Positions 21,270 to 30,151 of a DNA stretch of 56,050 nucleotides are shown in pieces. The translations under genes and the position numbers were made by a program. The stretch lies in the NCBI GenBank assembly GCA_013138965.1, contig WTBT01000061.1:1-56050 (forward strand), given 5' to 3'. Each line of letters starts with the position of its first letter. The first letter of the stretch is position 1. The notes beneath the pieces are model-generated. The model made no database searches. It was not told where the DNA came from and saw only the letters and a program-made list of their open reading frames with translations. The DNA comes from Candidatus Aegiribacteria sp. (GTDB lineage: Bacteria; Fermentibacterota; Fermentibacteria; Fermentibacterales; JCC-6).

Positions 21270-23957
21270 TCATTGTATTCGTGCTACCTGACATGCTGCA
21301 ACCTTCAACTCAGGAATCTTTGCCTTGGGATCAAGAGCATCGTTCGTGAGCCTGTTCGCAGCAGCTTCGGCAAAGTGGAACGGGACAAAAACAGAACCTA
21401 TTGCTACCATTTCCGTTGATCTAACAGTCGTTTCTATCTGACCTCTTCTTGTACTGATACTGACAGGTCCGCCATCTACAAGCCCAAGGCGGTCAACATC
21501 AGTCGGGTGTATCTCAGCGTATCCACCGCTCACATATTCGTTCAGTGCGGAAACCCGCCGGGACATGCTTCCGGTATGGTAGTGGAAAAGTATCCTGCCG
21601 GTGGAGAGGATGAAAGGATACTCCTCGTCCGGATTTTCTGCAGGGGGAATGAAATCAACGGGGTGGAATTTTCCTTTACCACGTTTGAATACACCCTCGT
21701 GCAGATACACCGTTCCGGGATGTGTATCATCTGGACAAGGCCACTGAAGACCAATCTCCTGGATTCTGCTATGGCGTATGCCACCGTAAATGGGAGTAAC
21801 GCTGGCGATCTCATCCATGATCTCAGCTGGATTCGCATAGCTCATGGGGTACCCAAAAGATGTGGACAGGTCACAGATTATCTTCCAGTCGGGTATGGCC
21901 TTACCTGGAGCATCGAGAAATTTCCTGAGAAGGATAACCCGGCGCTCAGTATTAGTGAAAGTTCCCTCTTTCTCGGCAAAGGAAGCAGCAGGCAGAACGA
22001 CGTCCGCTTTCTCTGCAGTTTCGGTAAGGAAGATATCACAGACAACCAGGAACTCAGCACTCTCAAGAGCCTTCTCGGCATGGTTGAGGTTGGGATCAGA
22101 AACCATGGGGTTCTCACCCATAATGATGAGACCCTTCACTTTACCACTTTCCAGACTGTTGATGATCTCCACAACCGTAAGTCCGTTGTCCGGGGAAAGC
22201 TTCCTTCCCCATGCCTTTTCGAACTTCTCCTGTGAAGCAGGATCAGCAACCTTCTGGTATCCGGGATAGACGTTGGGAAGCGCTCCAAGATCGCAGGCAC
22301 CCTGAACGTTGTTCTGGCCTCGAAGGGGATTAACGCCGCCGGAGGGTTTCCCGACATTTCCGGTAAGCATGGCAAGATTCGCAGTGGAAAGAACATTGTC
22401 CGTTCCGGTTATGTGCTGGGTGATACCCATCGAATAAACGATGGATGATACCTCGGCAGTTGCGAAGATCCTGGCAGCTTCCCTTATCTTCTCCGCAGGG
22501 ATGGTTGTGATCTCTTCCACCATTTCTGGAGTGAAACGCTCTACTATCTTTCTCACAGCTTCGAAATCTTCTGTTCGCTCGCTGATATACTCTTCATCCT
22601 GAAGGTTCTCGCTGATGATCACATTCATCAACCCGTTCATCCATGCCACATCGGTACCATTCTTCTGCCTCAGCCAGAGGGTGGCATGATCAACCAGATC
22701 GATTCTTCTGGGATCCACCACTATAAGTTTCGCACCGTGTTCACGAACGGCACGTTTAATGATCGTGGCGATCACTGGATGAGTCTCGGTTGTGTTTGAA
22801 CCTGTAACCAGAATGCACTTCGCGTACTCAAGCTCAGCTATCGAGTTGGTCATGGCTCCGGATCCGAAAGCTGCCGCCAGACCGGCAACCGTCGAAGCAT
22901 GGCACAATCTTGCGCAATGGTCCACATTGTTGGTTCCCACAGCCGCACGCATCATTTTCTGGAACAGGTAGTTCTCCTCGTTGGTTACCCTGGCGGAAGA
23001 AAGACCGGCAATCGCGTCAGGACCGTGCTCATCCCTGATCTTCCCGATTTTCTCCGCAATATATGAGATGGTTTCAGCCCAGGTGGCTTCGGTAAATTCA
23101 CCGTTACGCTTGATCAGAGGTGTCTTAAGTCGATCATCACTGTCGATGAATGTATGGCCATAGCGGCCCTTCACGCAGGTAGATCCGTAGTTGGGAATGA
23201 TATCCGAACCTTCAACTTTTACCAGCTTGTTATCATGAACCCACATGTCCAGCTGACATCCGACTCCACAGTAGGAGCAGCTGGTGCGGATCTTCTCTAC
23301 TTCCCAGCTTCTAACTCCCATTGAAAATTTCGCGGAAAGGGCACCTGTAGGACAAATCTGAACACACTCACCGCATCCATCGCAGTCCGAGATATCCAGC
23401 AGGTTTACACCGGTGCCGACTCTCATGTCCGCTCCGCGGTTCAGAACAGCTATTATCCCCTTACCCTGGATATCCCTGCATGCTTTAACACATCGAGTGC
23501 ACATGATGCACTTCGAAGGATCGTATTTTAGTACAGGTGATGAATCATCAACCTTTTCCAGGGATTCGAAATTGTCAAACAATCGTGAGCGACTGTCTAT
23601 CCCAAGATCGTATGCAAGATCCTGCAATTCACAAATACCGGCAGTATCACAGACCATACAGTCGCAGTTGTGTGCGGCAAGCAGAAGGTTCGCCACAACT
23701 TTTCTGGATTCGATCACTCTGGGACTGTGAGTTCTGACGATCATGTTGGGTATAATTGGCGTCACGCAGGCAGGAGCGAGAGTATTCCAACCCTCGACCT
23801 CAACAACACAGATGCGGCAATTACCCGAAATATTCACCTTGGGATGATGACACAAAGTTGGAACTTCTATGCCGACTTCCGTGCAGGCTTCAAGTATTGT
23901 GGAACCTTCCCGTATGCTGTGCGGCTGGCCGTTTATCCTGATTGAAATGTTATGCAT
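21270..23957 (-). CDS. fdhA: NAD-linked formate dehydrogenase catalytic subunit (NuoG/FdhF fusion type)
   Basis: An 895-residue molybdenum or tungsten enzyme oxidising formate to CO2. Domains in order are an N-terminal [2Fe-2S] ferredoxin (EVPTLCHHPKVNISGNCRIC), the NuoG His/Cys cluster motif (HNCDCMVCDTAGICELQ), a two-cluster ferredoxin (CIMCTRCVKAC, CDGCGECVQICPTGAL), the FdhF [4Fe-4S] motif (CSYCGVGCQLD), and the bis-MGD domains (VLVTGSNTTETHP type, LRGQNNVQGACDLG, ADVVLPAASFAEKEGTFTN). The active-site residue in HCARLCHASTVAG is Cys, not selenocysteine. The start ATG adjoins the fdhB stop. The NuoE/F partners indicate an NAD(H)-dependent or bifurcating enzyme. Confidence 0.95.
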   Translation of the reverse strand: MHNISIRINGQPHSIREGSTILEACTEVGIEVPTLCHHPKVNISGNCRICVVEVEGWNTLAPACVTPIIPNMIVRTHSPRVIESRKVVANLLLAAHNCDCMVCDTAGICELQDLAYDLGIDSRSRLFDNFESLEKVDDSSPVLKYDPSKCIMCTRCVKACRDIQGKGIIAVLNRGADMRVGTGVNLLDISDCDGCGECVQICPTGALSAKFSMGVRSWEVEKIRTSCSYCGVGCQLDMWVHDNKLVKVEGSDIIPNYGSTCVKGRYGHTFIDSDDRLKTPLIKRNGEFTEATWAETISYIAEKIGKIRDEHGPDAIAGLSSARVTNEENYLFQKMMRAAVGTNNVDHCARLCHASTVAGLAAAFGSGAMTNSIAELEYAKCILVTGSNTTETHPVIATIIKRAVREHGAKLIVVDPRRIDLVDHATLWLRQKNGTDVAWMNGLMNVIISENLQDEEYISERTEDFEAVRKIVERFTPEMVEEITTIPAEKIREAARIFATAEVSSIVYSMGITQHITGTDNVLSTANLAMLTGNVGKPSGGVNPLRGQNNVQGACDLGALPNVYPGYQKVADPASQEKFEKAWGRKLSPDNGLTVVEIINSLESGKVKGLIIMGENPMVSDPNLNHAEKALESAEFLVVCDIFLTETAEKADVVLPAASFAEKEGTFTNTERRVILLRKFLDAPGKAIPDWKIICDLSTSFGYPMSYANPAEIMDEIASVTPIYGGIRHSRIQEIGLQWPCPDDTHPGTVYLHEGVFKRGKGKFHPVDFIPPAENPDEEYPFILSTGRILFHYHTGSMSRRVSALNEYVSGGYAEIHPTDVDRLGLVDGGPVSISTRRGQIETTVRSTEMVAIGSVFVPFHFAEAAANRLTNDALDPKAKIPELKVAACQVARIQ

Positions 23958-25162
23958 TATTGATCACCTCTTTCGCAGCAGCACTCTCCGCTGACACATT
24001 CACCCGTGAAGTCTACGAAGTTGTTAATGATATCTACGAAGCAGTTGACCGCTGTCTGACCGAGACCGCATTTACTGGTGATCCTCATGACCTCAGCCAG
24101 TCTGAAGTAACTGTTGAGACTTTCTTCAGAGCAGATGTCACCGGAAATCAGATCTTCAACAGCATTCATGAGCTGAAGAGTTCCTTCACGGCATGGAGCG
24201 CATTGTCCGCATGATTCGTGGACAAAGAACTCCATGAAGTTCTCCAGCACATCGAGCATGTTCACAGTGCTGTCGAACACGATCACGGAGCCTCCGGGAG
24301 GAAGGTCGTCGTAGGAAAGAGAACGATGAATCTCGGTTGCCCGGATCGTCCTTCCGCTTGCACCGCCAACTTGAACAGCCTGAATATCCTTAGCTCCTGC
24401 GAGTTCAAGGAGATCTTTCAAGGGTGCTCCCAGGGGAAGCTCATACACCCCGGGCTTCTCAACATCGCCGGAAATACTGAAGAGTTTTGTTCCAGAACAG
24501 TCTCCGATGCCCAGATCAGCGTACCATTCGGATCCGCCCAGAATAATGTGGGGAACAGCACAGAAGGTCTCAACATTGTTGACGATGGTGGGTTTGTTAA
24601 GATAACCACTGTTCACCGGGAAGGGAGGTTTATTTCTGGGAAAACCACTTCTGCCTTCAAGGCTCTCGATCAGAGCAGTTTCCTCTCCGCAGATGTATGC
24701 TCCCGAACCGGTTCTGATCTCCACATCGAAGTCAAATCCTTTTCCACGAATGTTCTTACCGAGAAGCCCCCTGTCAATCATGTTCTTCCTGGCCTCTTCA
24801 ATTGCCGGAATGAGGTAGGGATATTCAGCCCTCAAGTATATGATTCCATGGGAACTGCCGATGGCATACCCGCCGATAGCCATTCCCTCAATAAGCCTTT
24901 CGGAATACTTCTCCAGAAGTATCCTGTCCTTGAAAGTTCCCGGTTCACCCTCATCAGCATTACAGATCACGTACTTCACATCTGACGAGGCGGCGCCCGC
25001 AAGGTTCCATTTGATTCCGGTAGGAAATCCTGCCCCGCCGCGACCTTTTATGCCGGAATCACGCACTATGTAAACAACATCCGCAGGCGACATAGTTAGA
25101 GCCAGTTCAAATCCTGCACCGAATTCGGGCTGGTCTTCAGCAAGCAACACTTTCTTTTCCAT
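23957..25162 (-). CDS. fdhB: NADH-binding flavoprotein subunit (NuoF/FdhB/HymB-like)
   Basis: A 401-residue diaphorase subunit that passes electrons between formate dehydrogenase and NAD. The FMN/NADH site motifs are GRGGAGFPTGIKW and CNADEGEPGTFKDR, with TGSGAYICGEETALIESLEG. The [4Fe-4S] motif is ESCGQCAPCREGT with the later Cys in ITSKCGLGQTAV. The C-terminus adds four cysteines (CVSGECCCERGDQ), which is unusual and might be another metal site. It lacks the ferredoxin extensions of larger HydB proteins. It is nine bases downstream of the NuoE-like gene and its stop overlaps the fdhA start codon. Confidence 0.94.
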   Translation of the reverse strand: MEKKVLLAEDQPEFGAGFELALTMSPADVVYIVRDSGIKGRGGAGFPTGIKWNLAGAASSDVKYVICNADEGEPGTFKDRILLEKYSERLIEGMAIGGYAIGSSHGIIYLRAEYPYLIPAIEEARKNMIDRGLLGKNIRGKGFDFDVEIRTGSGAYICGEETALIESLEGRSGFPRNKPPFPVNSGYLNKPTIVNNVETFCAVPHIILGGSEWYADLGIGDCSGTKLFSISGDVEKPGVYELPLGAPLKDLLELAGAKDIQAVQVGGASGRTIRATEIHRSLSYDDLPPGGSVIVFDSTVNMLDVLENFMEFFVHESCGQCAPCREGTLQLMNAVEDLISGDICSEESLNSYFRLAEVMRITSKCGLGQTAVNCFVDIINNFVDFTGECVSGECCCERGDQ

Positions 25163-25171
25163 TGAAGCCTC

Positions 25172-25633
25172 CTATCCCAGTCCGCGTACGATCTCGCACG
25201 CCTTTTCGGGTGTAAGTTTTACATGAGGCTCACCGTTCACCAGCATGGCCGGAGCCTGGTCACAAAGGCCAATGCAGGGTGTTGTCTCAATGGTAAGGCG
25301 GCCGTCATCCGTTGTCCCAAATGGTTCGATACCGAACTCGTCCATCAGAGCTTTGAGAATTTCATCCTGTCCTGTCATAACGCAGCTGATGGTGCTGCAA
25401 AGACGAACGATATTCCTGCCCCGTGGTTCGGTGCTGAAAAAACTGTAGAAACTGACAACACTGTACACCTCGGCAACACTGATCCCGGTTGCCTTTGCTA
25501 TAGCCTCGATCGCGGTTGTCGGAATCCAGCTGAGCTCTTCGTTGACCTTGGTTAAAAGCTGCATGAGCCTCTCACGCCCGTTGCCGAACTCTCTAATACC
25601 ATCAGCGACGATCTCTTCGGGATTGCGTAGCAC
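25172..25633 (-). CDS. NuoE-like [2Fe-2S] thioredoxin-fold subunit
   Basis: A 153-residue subunit of the formate dehydrogenase diaphorase. The cluster cysteines follow the family spacing, C-x4-C in LCSTISC and C-x3-C in TPCIGLCD. The N-terminal helical part (LTKVNEELSWIPTTAIEAI, SVVSFYSFF) is typical of NuoE/HymA. It shares one base with the end of the REC gene and is followed by fdhB, so it is firmly in the operon. Confidence 0.93.
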   Translation of the reverse strand: MLRNPEEIVADGIREFGNGRERLMQLLTKVNEELSWIPTTAIEAIAKATGISVAEVYSVVSFYSFFSTEPRGRNIVRLCSTISCVMTGQDEILKALMDEFGIEPFGTTDDGRLTIETTPCIGLCDQAPAMLVNGEPHVKLTPEKACEIVRGLG

Positions 25634-26031
25634 TACTGGTCTCCTTTCGCGAGTAGATCCTTGATCTTCTGAACCAGCACATCCGGAGGAACAGGTTTCT
25701 CGAGGAAGATGTCCACCGGGAAGAAATCCGGGTTCGCTTCCGGATCAAAATCGTAACCGGTAACCTTCCCCACAGATGTAAGCATCACGATCGGAACATC
25801 GCTTTTCAATTTCGAGCGAATTCTCCTGGCAACCGCGAATCCCTCATCTGTCTGCTCCATCATCACATCCAGCACAACAACATCTGGACTCTTTTTCTTG
25901 ACCATTTCAAGACCCCTGGCACCGCTGAGTGCCGTCAGAACCTCAAATCCGATGGCTTCAAGGACAATACTGTTCGCTTCAATGAAATCGGGATCATCGT
26001 CAATCAGCAATACTCTGATCTTGTCTGCCAT
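25633..26031 (-). CDS. Single-domain response regulator (REC only)
   Basis: 132 residues from MADKIRVLLIDDDPDF. The ATG is preceded by GAAAGGTAAGGCA, so 26031 is favoured over 26046. The acidic pair is in LLIDDD, the phosphorylated Asp in VVVLDVMME, Thr in VMLTSVG and Lys in IFLEKPVPP. There is no output domain. An insertion-like stretch GYDFDPEANPDFFPVD before the Lys is known from REC proteins encoded beside hydrogenase and formate dehydrogenase genes. As first gene of the operon it may relay a signal to an unlinked kinase or act by protein contact. Confidence 0.88.
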   Translation of the reverse strand: MADKIRVLLIDDDPDFIEANSIVLEAIGFEVLTALSGARGLEMVKKKSPDVVVLDVMMEQTDEGFAVARRIRSKLKSDVPIVMLTSVGKVTGYDFDPEANPDFFPVDIFLEKPVPPDVLVQKIKDLLAKGDQ

Positions 26032-26130
26032 TGCCTTACCTTTCATTTAATGATGCCGGTTAATTATTTCAGGATGGGCGGGGAATATAAGCATTCCGCA
26101 TACTCCCCTGCTACATCAGTTTTCCGGAAA

Positions 26131-27540
26131 TCAGTACCTGTAATGTTCGGGTTTGTAAGGGCCGTCCAACTCAACACCTATGTAGCTTGCCTGCTTGGGA
26201 GTCAGCTTTGTAAGTTTAACTCCCAGCTTCTCAAGATGCAGCCTGGCTACTTCCTCATCAAGAAGTTTCGGGAGCATGTAAACACCGATTTCAGGCCTCT
26301 CTTCGGCCAGAATTATCTGGGCAAGGCACTGGTTAGTGAAGGAGCTGGACATCACGAAACTTGGGTGCCCCGTTGCGCATCCAAGGTTGACAAGCCTTCC
26401 CTCCGCAAGAAGGAAGATGGAATGACCATCCGGAAAACGGAATCTGTGTACCTGGGGCTTGATCTCCTCTTTTTCAACACCGGGCAAAGCCTCCAGACCC
26501 GCAACTTCGATCTCGTTATCAAAATGACCGATATTGCATACTATGGTCTGGTCCTTCATCCTGCTCATATGCTCTGCGGTTAACACGTTGTAGTTACCGG
26601 TCGCGGTTACGAATATGCTAACTTCCGATAAGGCATCCTCAACAGTAGTAACTTCAAAGCCCTCCATAGCCGCCTGCAGAGCGCAGATAGGATCGATCTC
26701 GGTTATCAGGACTCTTGCCCCGAAACCCTTCATACTCTGGGCACAGCCTTTGCCCACATCTCCGTACCCGCAGATGAGGATGGTCTTTCCGGCGACCATA
26801 ACATCCGTAGCCCGTTTGATCCCGTCCGCAAGAGACTCCCTGCATCCGTATAAATTATCGAACTTGCTCTTGGTAACGGAGTCGTTAACATTGTATGCGG
26901 CAAAGAGCAGTTCCCCTGCCTTCAACATGTTGTAGAGCCTGTGAACACCAGTTGTTGTCTCTTCTGAAACACCTACGATCTCAGGAACAATGGAAGTCCA
27001 GTATTTCGGATTCTCCCGAATTCCTTCATAGAGATTATTGGCAAGAGCTGCTTCATCCTCCGACCCTTCAAGAACCTCCGACAGCTCACCTGTTTCGGCA
27101 TAATCCTGCTCCAGCAGATATCCCCTGTGAACAAAAAGGGTTGCATCACCGCCATCATCGACTATAAGGTTGGGGCCCTTTCCCCCTGGGAAACTCAAAG
27201 CCTTCCTTGTGCACCACCAGTACTCATCAAGACTCTCACCCTTCCAGGCAAAAACAGAAATGCCAGTCACAGCAATGGCTGCTGCGGCATGATCCTGAGT
27301 GGAGAAGATATTGCAGCTTGCCCACCTTACTTCCGCTCCAAGCTCGACCAGAGTTTCGATCAGTACCGCAGTCTGCACGGTCATATGAAGCGAACCTGTG
27401 ACCCTCATCCCATCCAGGGGTCTGCTCTTTCCATACTTTTCCCTCACAGCCATCAGCCCGGGCATCTCTTTTTCAGCTATTTCTATTTCCCGACGACCGA
27501 AATCAGCAAGTGATGTGTCAGCAACTTTGTAATCATGCAT
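26131..27540 (-). CDS. ahcY: Adenosylhomocysteinase
   Basis: Cleaves S-adenosylhomocysteine to adenosine and homocysteine, clearing the by-product of methylation. 469 residues from [26 protein letters not shown] lies eight bases before this ATG, and the longer frame (27594) runs into the upstream gene. Substrate and NAD motifs are visible: [85 protein letters not shown] and GHFDNEIE. The C-terminal Lys-Tyr end YKPEHYRY is conserved and reaches the neighbouring subunit. It overlaps the SahR-like regulator by eight bases. Confidence 0.97.
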   Translation of the reverse strand: MHDYKVADTSLADFGRREIEIAEKEMPGLMAVREKYGKSRPLDGMRVTGSLHMTVQTAVLIETLVELGAEVRWASCNIFSTQDHAAAAIAVTGISVFAWKGESLDEYWWCTRKALSFPGGKGPNLIVDDGGDATLFVHRGYLLEQDYAETGELSEVLEGSEDEAALANNLYEGIRENPKYWTSIVPEIVGVSEETTTGVHRLYNMLKAGELLFAAYNVNDSVTKSKFDNLYGCRESLADGIKRATDVMVAGKTILICGYGDVGKGCAQSMKGFGARVLITEIDPICALQAAMEGFEVTTVEDALSEVSIFVTATGNYNVLTAEHMSRMKDQTIVCNIGHFDNEIEVAGLEALPGVEKEEIKPQVHRFRFPDGHSIFLLAEGRLVNLGCATGHPSFVMSSSFTNQCLAQIILAEERPEIGVYMLPKLLDEEVARLHLEKLGVKLTKLTPKQASYIGVELDGPYKPEHYRY

Positions 27541-28459
27541 AAAAATTCCTCTCATCCAGTACACCTGACAGAATAAACACTCTTCCGTCATCAACTAAAA
27601 TCTCTTCTATTCCGCTGAATCCCGAAAAGGACATCCAGACTCTGACTTCATCCCGATCAAGACCCGGCCACAGGTCCCCCTGCTTCCGTTTAAGATCGGA
27701 ATCCTCATGCAGCTTAAGCTCTATTACACTGCACCTTCCATTATCCTTACACACCCTTGCAGCCTCCCGGAAAAACAAGGAAGGCTCACTAAGATGATGA
27801 AGAAGCATATGTACAATGATCCCGTCAACCGAAGAGTCGTCAAGGGGAAGTTGCTCGGCACTTCCAAGACGCAGTTCCACGCTGCTGCAGTTCTCTTCGG
27901 ACGCTATTCTCTTCTCCGCCTGTGAGAGCATCTCCGTCGACTGGTCAACACCGATGACGGACATTCCCCTCCGCACAAGCCTCAGAACCAGTTCACCACG
28001 ACCGCACCCGACATCAAGAATCGTGCTTCCTTCAGGATACATATTAATAACACCCGTAATGTAAGCCTCCGGATCAGGCATCAGGTAAGAGACCTCATCA
28101 AATTTTGAAGCTTTGCGATCAAAGAACTCCCTGGCTTCTGATTTTCTTTTAGCGTAGCATAGCCTGAGTTCAGACATGTCGGTCTCATAGTTCTCAATCT
28201 CCTTCATACCGGAGGAAATACTATCGAAAATTTTTAAAAGGGCAGTATCATTCCTGTTCAGGCTGTAATAAGCCCAGCTGCCTCTCCCTTTCCGGATTAC
28301 AATTCCCGCATCGAGCAACTTACGAAGACTGTGACTTACATTGGACTGGCTCAACCCAAGAACATTGGTTATCTCACTAACGTTAAGCGGCCCACGCAAC
28401 AGTATGCGTACCATTCTCAACCTGCCGTAATTTGCCAGCGCACCAAATAGATTTTTCAT
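27533..28459 (-). CDS. sahR: SahR-like ArsR-family regulator fused to a methyltransferase fold
   Basis: 308 residues. Residues 1-75 are a winged helix of the ArsR type ([20 protein letters not shown]) with no visible metal-binding Cys motif. Residues about 120-240 are a class I methyltransferase fold ([51 protein letters not shown]). This architecture beside ahcY is that of SahR, reported to sense S-adenosylhomocysteine and repress methionine-cycle genes. The methyltransferase part is then a ligand-binding domain; true catalysis is not excluded. It is the first gene of the ahcY operon, probably autoregulated through its promoter. Confidence 0.85.
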   Translation of the reverse strand: MKNLFGALANYGRLRMVRILLRGPLNVSEITNVLGLSQSNVSHSLRKLLDAGIVIRKGRGSWAYYSLNRNDTALLKIFDSISSGMKEIENYETDMSELRLCYAKRKSEAREFFDRKASKFDEVSYLMPDPEAYITGVINMYPEGSTILDVGCGRGELVLRLVRRGMSVIGVDQSTEMLSQAEKRIASEENCSSVELRLGSAEQLPLDDSSVDGIIVHMLLHHLSEPSLFFREAARVCKDNGRCSVIELKLHEDSDLKRKQGDLWPGLDRDEVRVWMSFSGFSGIEEILVDDGRVFILSGVLDERNFYA

Positions 28460-28466
28460 AGATATG

Positions 28467-28495
28467 ACTATATGATAATATTTTCATGTCGTCAA
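28467..28495 (-). promoter_or_regulatory. Strong promoter of sahR-ahcY, apparently leaderless
   Basis: On the minus strand TTGACG (28495-28490), a 17-base spacer and TATAGT (28472-28467) precede the ATG by only seven bases. Transcription would then begin at or next to the start codon. No ribosome site is seen. The AT-rich region ATTATCATATAGTCATAT over the -10 box could be the regulator operator. Confidence 0.7.
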
Positions 28496-28890
28496 TGAAT
28501 ATCAATCACCCAGCCGATCAAGCGGACTTATAACCTAATTCCGAAAACTCTTCATTACATGGACAGGCAATTCGGTATATGGGTGGGGCGACTCCGCAGC
28601 AGCGATCTTCGATCTTATTGTGTTTTTCCGAGTTCCTTCAGATATTCGAATACAGAGACTGTAAAAGAGGGAGATTGATCGTTATTATCATGAGAGGCGA
28701 GTTAAGGTATGAGGAATGGATTACCACCTTGCCGTACCCGGTGGTTCGAATCGAGCATGACAGAACGATCCGGGGGAATCTGAAAAATAGTCTGGAAAGA
28801 GATAATGCCGAACAAATCAGCTGGAGGCGACGATGACAAACCGCGAACCTGAGCCATAGCGTTGGTCCCGCAAGGAAAGAAGGATAATAA
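28496..28890. other. Intergenic region between sahR and PAS gene
   Basis: No well-supported gene. An 85-codon open frame (28579-28836) has no recognisable domain. Near its end, 28807-28867 looks like a short attC (R''-like GCCGAAC, R'-like GTTGGTC, arms AAATCAGCTGG and GAGCCATAGC), but no cassette partner was found. Confidence 0.35.
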
Positions 28891-29415
28891 ATGAAGAAAG
28901 TCTGCGCATGGTGCGGTAAGGATATGGGAGTTCACCCATCAGAGGACAACTCTGAAAGAATGATTACGCACGGAATGTGTGAAGAGTGCATTAATAATGT
29001 CTTTGCAGGATCTAGAATAGAACTGGGAACATTTCTTGACACCTTCGCGGCACCAGTACTGGTTGTTGATGAAACAGCCTGTGTAATCACAGCCAACAAA
29101 CAGGCACGAATGCTTTTTCACAAGGATTTACCAGATATTGAGCATCTCGAACCCGGAGACGTGTTTGAGTGTGCGTATGCGAAACTCCCGGCAGGGTGCG
29201 GTAAAACCATTCATTGTGACGGGTGCACGATAAGAAACACAATTATGGATACACTTCAGTCAGGCAAGAGCCACCTGAAGACACCTGCATACTTGCATAC
29301 CGGAACCCCTGATGACTGCACAAAGATCGACTTATTGATCTCCACCGAAAGAGTTAAGGGAGTTGTTATGCTGAGAATTGAAATAGTTGGCAGTAACGAA
29401 AAGACCCAACGATGA
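28891..29415 (+). CDS. PAS-domain protein with N-terminal zinc-ribbon-like motif
   Basis: 174 residues. It begins with a possible metal site (CAWCGKDMG then HGMCEECINN: CxxC ... CxxC), followed by a PAS fold (FLDTFAAPVLVVDETACVIT, ANKQARMLFHKDLPDI). The segment GDVFECAYAKLPAGCGKTIH with CDGCTIR is a cysteine cluster found in a recurring family of stand-alone PAS proteins. No kinase or output domain is present, so it is a sensory or adaptor protein. GAAAGAAGG precedes the ATG. Confidence 0.75.
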   Translation: MKKVCAWCGKDMGVHPSEDNSERMITHGMCEECINNVFAGSRIELGTFLDTFAAPVLVVDETACVITANKQARMLFHKDLPDIEHLEPGDVFECAYAKLPAGCGKTIHCDGCTIRNTIMDTLQSGKSHLKTPAYLHTGTPDDCTKIDLLISTERVKGVVMLRIEIVGSNEKTQR

Positions 29416-29490
29416 GGTGGACACGTATTTCAGAATAACTGCGCCACTTTGAAGACTGTCAGCTAAAATCAGCCTGCAAGGAAAAATCAT

Positions 29491-29868
29491 ATGAATGCAA
29501 AAGAAGTTGTAATAGCATTTTGGAAGGCAATGGGAAGCAATGACTTTTACAAGGCAAGTGAATGGCTTTCTGAAGATTTCGAATGCTACTGGCCTCAATC
29601 CTCAGAATTGATCGTTGGCAGAGCAAATTTTGCTGAGATTAATACAAACTATCCTGCAAATGGTACATGGAAATTTCACATCAACTCAATTGTTTGTGAG
29701 GGTGATCACGTGGTTAGTAATGTAAATGTTACAGATGGTAGAATCACTGCCAGAACGATAACATTCCATACAGTAAAGAATGAGTTAATCAGCAGGCAAA
29801 CAGAATTCTGGCCAGAAAACTACGAAGCTCCAGAATGGCGGAGACAGTGGGTCAAGATAATTAATTGA
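29491..29868 (+). CDS. NTF2-like (SnoaL-type) protein
   Basis: 125 residues matching the cone-shaped NTF2/SnoaL fold. It starts with helices VVIAFWKAMGSNDFYKASEWLSEDFECYW, then beta strands ending SRQTEFWPENYEAPEWRRQW, the common end of the group. Members are small enzymes or ligand binders with very diverse roles, and the substrate cannot be told. It is AT-rich compared with the core genes. It is followed directly by the broken histidine-phosphatase frame. Confidence 0.75.
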   Translation: MNAKEVVIAFWKAMGSNDFYKASEWLSEDFECYWPQSSELIVGRANFAEINTNYPANGTWKFHINSIVCEGDHVVSNVNVTDGRITARTITFHTVKNELISRQTEFWPENYEAPEWRRQWVKIIN

Positions 29869-30112
29869 ACATGGAGAGTCGCTACATGACGTTCAGGCAC
29901 GGGATGTTGCGGAAGTAATACACCTGTTTGACCAACATAAAAATACGATGATTATCATAGGTACTCTCGGGACTGCACTTGCTACAATTCTCAAGTATCA
30001 TGACAAAGAATTTGGATTTGAGCAGTTTTGGGCGATGGTTGATAAAATACCGTATATTATTATGATGATTTTTGTGAACAATTCATTCAAGTTTTTTAGG
30101 AATTGGCATTGA
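29861..30112 (+). pseudogene. Histidine phosphatase family remnant
   Basis: An open frame of 83 codons without a start codon at its beginning reads LIEHGESLHDVQARDVAEVI, then HKNTMIIIGTLGTALATILK, then FGFEQFWAMVDKIPYIIMMIF. The first part equals the phosphoglycerate-mutase/histidine-phosphatase opening (normally RHGES; the Arg is Glu here). The second equals the family C-terminal part (normally SHGTALATIL). The central hundred or so residues and the N-terminal start are missing, so this is a gene with an internal deletion. The first bases overlap the NTF2-like gene end. Confidence 0.6.
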
Positions 30113-30151
30113 GTTGATGATCCACGACACTTTCAAAAGGAATTTCTTATC

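Noticed and set aside
21507..22235. 242-codon plus-strand open frame inside fdhA
   Set aside because: Antisense to a highly conserved catalytic domain; no recognisable motif.
22890..22940. Possible selenocysteine formate dehydrogenase
   Set aside because: The active-site position in HCARLCHAST is encoded by an ordinary Cys codon and no in-frame TGA is present.
24218..24985. 255-codon plus-strand open frame inside fdhB
   Set aside because: Antisense to the conserved NuoF-like core; translation has no domain pattern.
26047..26130. Hairpin-like stretch between ahcY and the REC gene
   Set aside because: The pairing (GGGGAAT with ATTCC and ACTCCCC) is broken and lacks a T-run, so a terminator is not supported.
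28579..28836. 85-codon open frame before the PAS gene
   Set aside because: No domain, mixed composition, no clear ribosome site. Kept only as part of the intergenic description.
29930..29936. GACCAAC as closing R'' for the attC-like site at 28861
   Set aside because: The 7-base match could be chance in about 1 kb. It lies inside the phosphatase remnant and no second half follows.
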